This document shows positions 22,199-28,992 of a stretch of 28,992 bases of DNA, in pieces. The DNA comes from UBA8687 sp964564655. GTDB lineage: Bacteria; Nitrospinota; Nitrospinia; Nitrospinales; VA-1. Where the stretch lies: the NCBI GenBank assembly GCA_964564655.1, contig CAZMBO010000018.1, positions 1 to 28,992 on the forward strand. The letters run 5' to 3'. The position numbers and the translations under genes are program-made. Every line of letters starts with the position of its first letter. The first letter of the stretch is position 1. Below the pieces are notes generated by a model, which worked only from the letters and a program-made list of their open reading frames with translations, was not told where the DNA came from and made no database searches.

Positions 22199-23410
22199 AT
22201 GAAGATATTAAAAAACCGAAATCCTTCAGTGCCGGGCTTTAAAGCAACAGGGCTACATTGTGGAATAAAGGACAAAAATATCAAAGACCTCGCTCTTATA
22301 GTATCCGAGGTTCCCGCGACAGCTGCAGCTGTGTTTACCAAAAACCGAGTTGTCTCTCCGGCTGTCATCTGGAGTCGTAAAGCACTCGCAAAGTCAGGTA
22401 GCTGCCGCGCTGTTATCGTTAATAGTGGCAATGCAAATACGGTGACCGGTCCAAAAGGGTTAAAAGATTGCGATAAGATCACTAAAAAAGTGGCGGAAGA
22501 ACTTGGCATTCTACAAAAAGAAGTTTTCATTGCTTCCACCGGGATTATTGGTATACCTCTTCCCTCAGAAAAAATTATAAAGGCCACTCCAAACCTGATT
22601 GCAAAATTAGGAGGGACAGCTAAAAATTGGACCGATGCATCCGAGGCCATCATGACCACCGATCTGATACCCAAATCAGACTACATTAGATATTCCTTTA
22701 AAAGCAAAAACATTGCCATTGGAGGGATTACCAAAGGTTCGGGCATGATCCACCCCAATATGGCAACCATGCTTGGGTTTTTATTCACCGATGCAGTCAT
22801 TGACGCAAAAACCCTAAAAATAGCCTTGAAAGAAGCAATAGACCGCTCCTTTAACCGCATCACAGTAGATGGGGACAACAGCACCAACGACTGCGTTGCA
22901 ATCCTTGCCAATGGAAAAGCAAAAAACCCAACCATAAAACCAAATACTCCTGCCTATCGAGAATTTTTAAAAGCTTTGATGAAACTGAGCAAAAACCTAG
23001 CCTCCAAAATTGTTCTCGATGGAGAAGGAGCAACCAAGTTCGTCACGGTACGGGTTCAGGGAGGAAAAACACGTAAACAGGCATACCTTATTGCCAACTC
23101 TGTTGCTACCTCATCTCTTGTTAAAACAGCATTATTTGGAGAAGATCCAAATTGGGGACGTATTTTTTGTGCCGTAGGAAATGCCGGTGTACCCTTTAAT
23201 CCTGATAAAGTAGATATTTTATTAAATAAAAATTTGCTTTTAAAAAATGGAAATCCGACTAATCTGCCTCAAAAAATACTAGAAAAAGCAATGCAAAAAT
23301 ATGAAATCAACATCATCATTGATTTAAAATGTGGCAAAGAATGGGAGGAAGTTTTAACCTGCGACCTATCCTACAATTATGTAAAAATAAATGCAGAATA
23401 TACCACCTAG
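22199..23410 (+). CDS. argJ: Bifunctional glutamate N-acetyltransferase/ornithine acetyltransferase
   Basis: ArgJ recycles the acetyl group from N-acetylornithine to glutamate, and in bifunctional forms also acetylates glutamate with acetyl-CoA. The 403-residue precursor cleaves itself at a threonine: the motif KGSGMIHPNMATMLGF puts the nucleophile at Thr190. Other conserved blocks are NSGNANTVTG (75-84) and GDNSTNDCVAILANG. The C-terminus ends normally (CDLSYNYVKINAEYTT). Whether it is mono- or bifunctional cannot be read from the motif alone. It follows argC by six nt. Confidence 0.95.
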   Translation: MKILKNRNPSVPGFKATGLHCGIKDKNIKDLALIVSEVPATAAAVFTKNRVVSPAVIWSRKALAKSGSCRAVIVNSGNANTVTGPKGLKDCDKITKKVAEELGILQKEVFIASTGIIGIPLPSEKIIKATPNLIAKLGGTAKNWTDASEAIMTTDLIPKSDYIRYSFKSKNIAIGGITKGSGMIHPNMATMLGFLFTDAVIDAKTLKIALKEAIDRSFNRITVDGDNSTNDCVAILANGKAKNPTIKPNTPAYREFLKALMKLSKNLASKIVLDGEGATKFVTVRVQGGKTRKQAYLIANSVATSSLVKTALFGEDPNWGRIFCAVGNAGVPFNPDKVDILLNKNLLLKNGNPTNLPQKILEKAMQKYEINIIIDLKCGKEWEEVLTCDLSYNYVKINAEYTT

Positions 23411-23457
23411 CTTAATAGAATCTATCAAAATACATCTTTAAACAAACAAATATAAAA

Positions 23458-23970
23458 ATGGCACTAAGACCCATCAAAAATTGCTTCGATCCAGTTCTAA
23501 GAAAACAATGTGAAATCGTTAAAAATATTGATGGAGAACTGATCACCCTTTCTAAGGATATGATTGAGACCACCTTGGCTGCCCCGGGAATTGGTTTGGC
23601 AGCAAACCAGGTTGGGGTTCCTTGGAGGGTTTTTGTAGTTAATATGGGAGTCGAAACAGATACCGATAATTTGATCACTCTCATCAATCCAGAAATCACC
23701 GCTATGGAGGGTAGCGAATCTGGCGAAGAAGGTTGCCTAAGCATTCCTGATGTGGTTGTCGAAGTGAATCGCGCAACGCAAATTGAAATAAAAGCTGTTG
23801 ACCTTAATGGTAAGGATATTCGCTATGAAGCCAGCGGCTTGCTCGCCCGAGCCTTACAGCACGAAATGGATCATTTAAACGGTATTTTATTTTGGGACAG
23901 CCTGGGAAAAATCAAGCGGGATATTCTAAAGAGAAAATTTAAAAAGAAACTTAAAGAGCAGGAAGAATGA
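23458..23970 (+). CDS. def: Peptide deformylase
   Basis: Def removes the formyl group from nascent N-terminal methionine. All three motifs are present in the 170-residue protein: GIGLAANQVG (44-53), EEGCLSIP (90-97) with metal ligand Cys93, and QHEMDHLNG (134-142) with His135, Glu136 and His139. The basic tail (KRKFKKKLKEQEE) is common. The stop overlaps the fmt start (ATGA), so the two are translationally coupled, as in many bacteria. Confidence 0.97.
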   Translation: MALRPIKNCFDPVLRKQCEIVKNIDGELITLSKDMIETTLAAPGIGLAANQVGVPWRVFVVNMGVETDTDNLITLINPEITAMEGSESGEEGCLSIPDVVVEVNRATQIEIKAVDLNGKDIRYEASGLLARALQHEMDHLNGILFWDSLGKIKRDILKRKFKKKLKEQEE

Positions 23971-24896
23971 ACATAGTGTTTATGGGAACCCCCGAGTTCG
24001 CGCTTCCTACATTAAGAAAAATCTACAACTCTTCCCATTCTATTATATCTGTAGTAACCCAACCCGATCGACCCAAAGGCCGCGGGCAAATAAAGGTCGC
24101 ATCTCCCATTAAAAATTTTGCCATTAAAAATAATATTCCTTTGCTACAACCTGAAAATGTCAACGCTGAAAATTTTATTCAATCTCTTTTAGAAAAGCGC
24201 CCAGATTACATCATCGTGGTCGCTTTCGGACAGATACTCAGCGAAGCCCTACTCAAAGTGCCTAAACAGTTTTGCATCAATTTACATTCCTCTCTCTTGC
24301 CAAAATATCGGGGGGCTGCCCCCATTAACCGTGCCATCCTTAATGGAGATGTCCGCTCGGGGGTCACTACGATGATAATGGACAAAGGAATGGATACAGG
24401 AGACATATTACTCACCAGAGAAACCTCAATAGAGAAAGATGACGATGCACAATCCTTACATGACAAACTAGCCGAGCAGGGTGGAAAACTGGTTCTTGAG
24501 ACCCTTGCTCGTTTAGAAAAGAATAATCTTTTGCCTACACCTCAGGATCCTGATTTGGCTAGTTATGCTCCAAAATTAAAAAAGGAAGAAAGCCTGATCG
24601 ATTGGAAAATGGCTGCCAATAATATCTTAAACAAAATTCGAGGCTTGACCCCCTGGCCAGGAACACATACTTTGTTTAACGAAAAAAGGCTTTGTATCTT
24701 AAAAAGCGAAGTCATTAAAGGTGAACCTTCAGATCGCCCTGGTTATATTGAACGTATCACCGATTCCGGCATTGAAGTTGGCACAGGGGAAAAGCGATTA
24801 AAAATTACTGAGCTTAAACCCGAAGGTAAAAAGGCAATGCCAGTAAAAAGTTTTCTCTCAGGTTATAAAATTAATCCCGGAGACAAATTGGGGTAA
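23967..24896 (+). CDS. fmt: Methionyl-tRNA formyltransferase
   Basis: Fmt formylates initiator Met-tRNA using 10-formyl-tetrahydrofolate, the partner step to Def. The 309-residue length is typical. Visible are MNIVFMGTPEFALPTL at the start, the formyl-transfer region INLHSSLLPKYRGAAPINRAI (104-124) and MDKGMDTGDIL (138-148), and a C-terminal beta-barrel domain (about 205-305) that contacts tRNA, with IRGLTPWPGTHT at its start. The gene overlaps def by 4 nt. Confidence 0.97.
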   Translation: MNIVFMGTPEFALPTLRKIYNSSHSIISVVTQPDRPKGRGQIKVASPIKNFAIKNNIPLLQPENVNAENFIQSLLEKRPDYIIVVAFGQILSEALLKVPKQFCINLHSSLLPKYRGAAPINRAILNGDVRSGVTTMIMDKGMDTGDILLTRETSIEKDDDAQSLHDKLAEQGGKLVLETLARLEKNNLLPTPQDPDLASYAPKLKKEESLIDWKMAANNILNKIRGLTPWPGTHTLFNEKRLCILKSEVIKGEPSDRPGYIERITDSGIEVGTGEKRLKITELKPEGKKAMPVKSFLSGYKINPGDKLG

Positions 24897-24928
24897 ATTT
24901 TTACTATTAGAAAATTCAAGGAGTCAAT

Positions 24929-25867
24929 ATGCCAAGAACTTTGGTTACAGGTGGGGCAGGGTTTTTAGGATCCCATTTGTGCGAATACCTACTTGATAAA
25001 GGCCACGAAGTGATCTGCATGGATAATTTGATCACGGGGTCGAAACAAAATATTTCCGGCATCAAAAGTGGTAACTTTCGTTTCGTCAATCATAATGTAT
25101 CAGAATTTATTAAATTGGATGGAAATCTGGACTATATTCTCCATTTCGCATCTCCCGCAAGTCCCATAGACTATCTGGAGTTACCAATACAAACATTAAA
25201 AGTTGGGGCACTGGGAACCCATAACGCGTTAGGCCTTGCAAAGGCAAAAAAAGCTGTGTTTCTGCTGGCCTCGACCTCCGAAGTTTATGGTGATCCTTTG
25301 GTTCATCCCCAGCCAGAAGAATATTGGGGAAATGTTAATCCAATAGGCCCGCGAGGCGTTTATGATGAAGCAAAAAGATTTGCGGAAGCCATTACCATGG
25401 CCTACCACAGGGTGCACGGCATCAATACTAAAATTGTTCGTATATTTAATACCTACGGGCCAAGAATGCGCATCAATGATGGCCGTGCAATACCCAACTT
25501 TCTTAAACAAGCGTTGACGGGCAAAGACTTGACGGTATACGGCAATGGTTCGCAAACACGTAGTTTTTGTTTTGTTTCAGATCTTATAGAAGGCATTTGT
25601 CGATTGCTGATATCCGAGCAAAACGAGCCAGTTAATATTGGCAACCCTAATGAAATGACAATCCAAAATTTGGCCGATAAAATTTTGCAAGCAACCGGAA
25701 GCAAGAGTAAAATCGTACAAGTTCCTTTGCCAGAGGATGATCCTAAAACGCGTCAACCAAACATAACTCTTGCAAAAATTTTACTAGACTGGGAACCCAA
25801 AGTTAGCTTGGATGAAGGATTGGAGCCTACGCTAAAATATTTTAAAGAACAGCTCAGCTCTTCCTGA
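24929..25867 (+). CDS. UDP-glucuronate decarboxylase (UXS-type SDR)
   Basis: The 312-residue extended short-chain dehydrogenase carries GGAGFLGS (8-15) for NAD, an active-site ASTSEVYGDPLVHPQPEEYWGNVNP block (114-138) and YDEAK (145-149). This arrangement is characteristic of UDP-xylose synthase, which converts UDP-glucuronate to UDP-xylose. RPDITRA-like substrate-side positions read RQPNITLAK near 272-280. UDP-xylose would feed an envelope polysaccharide, agreeing with the heptose genes that follow. Other epimerase subfamilies share the fold, but the E-Y-W-G-N-V-N-P stretch favours UXS. A good AAGGAG lies five nt before the ATG. Confidence 0.85.
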   Translation: MPRTLVTGGAGFLGSHLCEYLLDKGHEVICMDNLITGSKQNISGIKSGNFRFVNHNVSEFIKLDGNLDYILHFASPASPIDYLELPIQTLKVGALGTHNALGLAKAKKAVFLLASTSEVYGDPLVHPQPEEYWGNVNPIGPRGVYDEAKRFAEAITMAYHRVHGINTKIVRIFNTYGPRMRINDGRAIPNFLKQALTGKDLTVYGNGSQTRSFCFVSDLIEGICRLLISEQNEPVNIGNPNEMTIQNLADKILQATGSKSKIVQVPLPEDDPKTRQPNITLAKILLDWEPKVSLDEGLEPTLKYFKEQLSSS

Positions 25868-25954
25868 TTATCATCGGGAAAATATTTTTTCAGCTTTGCA
25901 GATAAAGGACCTCTATAAATACAAAAAACCATTTATTTGAACAGAAAATTGGAT

Positions 25955-26515
25955 ATGGAACGCGTAAAAAATCTACTCAATATAAGCGCTGATTTAAAAA
26001 AAACAGTAGCTGAAACTCTTTCTTCTGAAATCCTGGATGCCGCCCAGAAAATTCAAGGCCGCCTGGAGGCTGGAGGCAAGCTATTGTTGATGGGCAATGG
26101 TGGCAGCGCAGGAGATGCCCAACATATTGCTGCTGAACTGGTGGGTCGGTTTAAAAAAGAAAGAAAAGCCATGCCTGCGCTGGCTTTAACTGTCGACACC
26201 TCTTCTTTAACTGCCCTCGGCAATGATTATGGATTCGATACTATATTCGAAAGACAGGTTGAAGCCCTTGCTAATAAAAACGATACGGTTATAGGTATCA
26301 GCACCAGTGGAAATTCTGAAAATGTTGTACGGGCTGTCAATAAGGCCAATTCTATAGGTGCTTTCACTATTGGACTTCTTGGTAACGATGGTGGAAAATT
26401 AAAAGATGCTGTAAACCTTCCTATTATTATTCCTTCAAACGATACGGCTCGAATCCAGGAAGTTCACATTACCATCGGTCATATCATCTGTGAAATTATA
26501 GAAGAAGACTTTTAA
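25955..26515 (+). CDS. gmhA: Sedoheptulose-7-phosphate isomerase
   Basis: GmhA converts sedoheptulose 7-phosphate to D-glycero-D-manno-heptose 7-phosphate, the first step to the heptose of LPS inner core. The 186-residue SIS-domain protein carries LMGNGGSAGDAQHIAAELVGRF, the substrate loop GISTSGNSENV, LTALGNDYGFDTIFERQVEA and the C-terminal QEVHITIGHIICEIIE with its catalytic His. A TTG at 25937 would add six residues; the ATG at 25955 is preferred, though neither has a good ribosome site. Its stop abuts the hldE ATG with no gap. Confidence 0.94.
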   Translation: MERVKNLLNISADLKKTVAETLSSEILDAAQKIQGRLEAGGKLLLMGNGGSAGDAQHIAAELVGRFKKERKAMPALALTVDTSSLTALGNDYGFDTIFERQVEALANKNDTVIGISTSGNSENVVRAVNKANSIGAFTIGLLGNDGGKLKDAVNLPIIIPSNDTARIQEVHITIGHIICEIIEEDF

Positions 26516-28003
26516 ATGAGAGAACGTTTCAAAAAATTCTTTGACCAAAAAGAACGACCTAAAATTTTAGTGGTCGGCGATCTTATACTGGATGAGTATA
26601 TATGGGGTGGAATCAATCGAATATCTCCTGAAGCCCCTGTTCCCATTCTTGAAACTCGATCAGAAACCCTGGCTCTGGGGGGTGCTGCCAACGTTGCCAA
26701 CAATCTGGTGGCATTAGGTTGCGAAGTCCATCTTTGTGGTGCTATTGGCCAGGATGAAAAAGGCGACAAACTTTTACAAACTATCCATAACCGATCTATC
26801 CAAACTGAAGGAATATTTAGGTTTGTGCATCGTCCCACCACATCGAAAATGAGAATTATTGCGCACAACCAACAGGTTCTTAGAATCGATAAGGAAGATA
26901 ACCGGCCCATTACGACAGAGACCGAAAAAAAACTTCTTCAATACATTAACCAAATGCTTCCAAGCATGGATGGTGTTATTTGCTCCGATTATCAAAAGGG
27001 AATCCTTACTAAAAAAGTGATTCATGCAATCATGCATAAGGCTAAGAAAGCTAAAAAGTCTGTAATTGTTGACCCCAAAAGTTCAGACTTTTCGCTTTAT
27101 AAAAATGCAACTGTCATCACACCAAATTTGAAAGAAGTTGCTCGATCTGTGCCCATAAAAATAACCAACAAGGAAAACCTTGATCGTGCAGCGGAATACC
27201 TTTTAAATCTTACTCGCTCGGAAGCTATCCTCATCACTCAAGGAAAAGATGGTATGACTCTTTTTCAGAATAAGGCAAAATCCATTTCCATTCAAACAGA
27301 GGCAAAAGAAGTTTTCGATGTTACAGGCGCGGGAGATACAGTAATTAGTGTTTTTAGCATAGCGGTATTTGTAGGTTTCAATTTTAAAGAGGCCGCATGG
27401 CTTTCCAATATGGCAGCTAGTATCGTGGTAGGGAAAGTAGGAACTGCTGTGGTCACTCTAAACGAAATTAACGAATTTCTTTATGAAGAGATGCTTCGAA
27501 CTTCTCACACGGTTCTGGAAATTGATGAATTAAAAAAGATCATTGGTTTAGCAAAAAGTACCGAAAAAAAGGTTGTTTTTACCAATGGCTGTTTTGACAT
27601 CATTCATGAAGGCCATATCGAGTTTTTGCAAAAAGCCAAATCCTTGGGCGATATTTTAGTGGTTGGACTCAATACAGATAATTCTGTAAGAAATTTAAAG
27701 GGAGAGGGGCGACCCATTAAAACCGAAAAGGAACGCGCCAATATTCTTTCAGCGCTAAGGTTTATTGATTACATCACCCTATTCAATGAAGCCACACCAG
27801 AAAAACTAATTAGGGAAATAAGACCGGATATTCTGGTTAAAGGCGACGACTATAAAATAGATGACGTAGTCGGCCGAGAGATAGTTGAAGGTTATGGGGC
27901 CCATGTGGAACTCATCCCCATTGTAAAGGGGCACTCCACAACTATGACACTGGAAAAAATTCTTGCGAATCATCGCCCTTCAGGAGATAGCAAAGGAAAT
28001 TAG
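26516..28003 (+). CDS. hldE: Bifunctional heptose 7-phosphate kinase/heptose 1-phosphate adenylyltransferase
   Basis: HldE phosphorylates heptose 7-phosphate and later transfers AMP to heptose 1-phosphate in ADP-heptose synthesis. The 495-residue fusion has an N-terminal ribokinase-type domain (about 1-325) with GGAANVANNL (55-64) and the DVTGAGDTV anion-hole motif (GAGD 271-274), and a C-terminal nucleotidyltransferase (about 350-485) with FTNGCFDIIHEGH (355-367; HEGH replaces HIGH). Both active sites look intact. The intermediate phosphatase GmhB is not in this window. The gene directly abuts gmhA and is convergent with hldD, 32 nt away. Confidence 0.96.
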   Translation: MRERFKKFFDQKERPKILVVGDLILDEYIWGGINRISPEAPVPILETRSETLALGGAANVANNLVALGCEVHLCGAIGQDEKGDKLLQTIHNRSIQTEGIFRFVHRPTTSKMRIIAHNQQVLRIDKEDNRPITTETEKKLLQYINQMLPSMDGVICSDYQKGILTKKVIHAIMHKAKKAKKSVIVDPKSSDFSLYKNATVITPNLKEVARSVPIKITNKENLDRAAEYLLNLTRSEAILITQGKDGMTLFQNKAKSISIQTEAKEVFDVTGAGDTVISVFSIAVFVGFNFKEAAWLSNMAASIVVGKVGTAVVTLNEINEFLYEEMLRTSHTVLEIDELKKIIGLAKSTEKKVVFTNGCFDIIHEGHIEFLQKAKSLGDILVVGLNTDNSVRNLKGEGRPIKTEKERANILSALRFIDYITLFNEATPEKLIREIRPDILVKGDDYKIDDVVGREIVEGYGAHVELIPIVKGHSTTMTLEKILANHRPSGDSKGN

Positions 28004-28035
28004 AAGCATTGCCTTTAACAAAAATCTCAACTGTT

Positions 28036-28992
28036 TTATGTAGCACATGAGCCTAAATGCTTATCGAGGATTAAGTATTGTCCAACATAATCTGCAATAC
28101 CCTCTTCCAAAGACATTAACGGATCCGAGTAACCAGAGTTAAGAATTTTTTGGGTTTCTGAGCAGGTATGATATTGATACTGGTTTATAAGCGCCGAAGG
28201 CATATCAATATATTCAATATTTTCTTTCTTATTCATAGCTGAAAAAATGGCCTTTGCTAAATCATTCCACTTTCTTGCTTTTCCTGAGCCCACATTAAAA
28301 ATTCCTCCAAGATTAGGCCGATCTAAAAAATATAAGGTCATGGAAACAGCATCTTTGATGTATAAAAAATCCCTTTCCTGGTCACCGTCAGCATATTCTG
28401 GTTTGTATGATTTGAACAAACGCAACTTGCCTGTATCCCGCACTTGAAGAAATCCTTTTCGCACCATACTTTGCATTTCCTGTTTATGGTATTCATTAGG
28501 ACCGTACACATTGAAATACTTCAAGCCTACTATTTTTTTTAATGCCCCTTGAGCTTGAGCCCATAAGTCGAACTTTTGCTTGCTGTCACCATACAAGTTT
28601 AGGGGTTGCAATAATTTGAGCCTAGATTCATTATCATAATAACCATTTTCGCCTGCACCATATGTTGCCGCACTGGAGGCATAAATAAATCGAACCCCTT
28701 TTTCCAAACAGAAACTCGCCAAGTGTCGAGTATATTCATAATTGTTTTCATTCAAAAATGACTCATTAGTTTCGGTTGTTGAAGAACAAGCACCCATATG
28801 AAAGATTGCATCACAATTTGGAAGTTTTTTTTCTAAAACATCATTTAAAAAAGCATCCTTGTCGACCAGTTTATCAAAAACAAGAGGATTCAAATTCTTC
28901 TGTTTTTCAGGATGGTCCACCTGATCAACAACCCAGATCTCTTTTACACCCTTATTATTTAATCCATGGATCAGGGCACTTCCTATAAAGCC
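28036..28992 (-). CDS. hldD: ADP-L-glycero-D-manno-heptose 6-epimerase (5'-partial)
   Basis: HldD epimerises ADP-D,D-heptose to ADP-L,D-heptose, the last step of the precursor route that GmhA and HldE serve. The frame reads in from the right edge; 318 codons are present and the first visible residues are GFIGSALIHGL, so only about 8-10 residues including the MIIVTGGA part of the NAD loop are lost. VVDQVDHPEKQKNL, ACSSTTE, SSAATYGAGENGYYD, the catalytic YGDSKQKFD (Tyr-x-x-x-Lys) and KYFNVYGPNEYHK are all as expected in this family. An internal ATG at 28920 is not the start. It converges on hldE. Confidence 0.95.
   Translation of the reverse strand, partial: GFIGSALIHGLNNKGVKEIWVVDQVDHPEKQKNLNPLVFDKLVDKDAFLNDVLEKKLPNCDAIFHMGACSSTTETNESFLNENNYEYTRHLASFCLEKGVRFIYASSAATYGAGENGYYDNESRLKLLQPLNLYGDSKQKFDLWAQAQGALKKIVGLKYFNVYGPNEYHKQEMQSMVRKGFLQVRDTGKLRLFKSYKPEYADGDQERDFLYIKDAVSMTLYFLDRPNLGGIFNVGSGKARKWNDLAKAIFSAMNKKENIEYIDMPSALINQYQYHTCSETQKILNSGYSDPLMSLEEGIADYVGQYLILDKHLGSCAT

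Noticed and set aside
22168..22674. 168-codon minus-strand frame over argJ
   Set aside because: It is antisense to argJ; the open frame follows from the codon usage of the real gene.
1..28992. CRISPR array, prophage, transposon, toxin-antitoxin or defence island
   Set aside because: No regular spacer-repeat pattern, integrase, transposase, nuclease pair or similar gene was seen; nearly all space is filled by housekeeping and envelope genes.

Overview
The window looks like a moderately AT-rich chromosomal segment of a Gram-negative, hopanoid-making bacterium. Evidence is three lipoboxes, ADP-heptose (LPS core) genes, squalene-hopene cyclase and the adenosylhopane radical SAM enzyme HpnH. These genes plus a DUF4911 protein behind mnmG would suit a Nitrospinota or deltaproteobacteria-like marine lineage, but that placement is inference and no 16S is present. 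A run of 100 N with the same 55 bp on both sides shows this is a draft or metagenome/single-cell scaffold.

Layout. 1-1972 (minus): RhlE-type DEAD-box helicase, then an unlisted 26-aa membrane micro-ORF, then a 3'-truncated isoprenylcysteine-methyltransferase-like gene. 2257-2874: MarC-family membrane protein. 3054-6226: a candidate folded RNA, the 4.5S SRP RNA, then dnaX-ybaB-recR, the conserved order seen in many bacteria (as in Bacillus scr-dnaX-yaaK-recR). 6335-9856: tRNA-Asn with its own promoter and two tandem terminators, then hemB (haem), lgt (lipoprotein maturation) and a U32-family tRNA hydroxylase-like protein. 9917-11706: a small membrane ORF (minus), hpnH, and a pentapeptide-repeat protein convergent with it. 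11814-13914: mnmG overlapping a DUF4911 gene. 14058-15384 (minus): apt and an M23/LysM lipoprotein. 15514-17625: a seven-repeat VCBS lipoprotein and, convergent, an orphan lipoprotein. 17640-17739: spurious N gap. 18014-19969 (minus): squalene-hopene cyclase.

20149-28003 is one long co-directional run: rplM-rpsI, argC-argJ, def-fmt, UDP-glucuronate decarboxylase, gmhA-hldE. It is met head-on by hldD, which is cut by the right edge. Together the genes cover replication/repair (DnaX, RecR), translation and tRNA modification (L13, S9, SRP RNA, tRNA-Asn, MnmG, TrhP-like, Def, Fmt), arginine and haem synthesis, and envelope building (Lgt, lipoproteins, heptose, hopanoids).

No prophage, CRISPR array, transposon or defence locus was seen. 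The least-explained signals are small: the 26-aa membrane ORF, a structured element upstream of the SRP RNA, an A10 slippage site near the dnaX 3' end, a leader mini-ORF overlapping the ybaB start, and a perfect 10-bp hairpin between two convergent lipoprotein genes. Several genes (dnaX, hemB, hpnH, mnmG, apt, M23 lipoprotein, shc) have longer open frames than their likely true starts; corrected starts are given.
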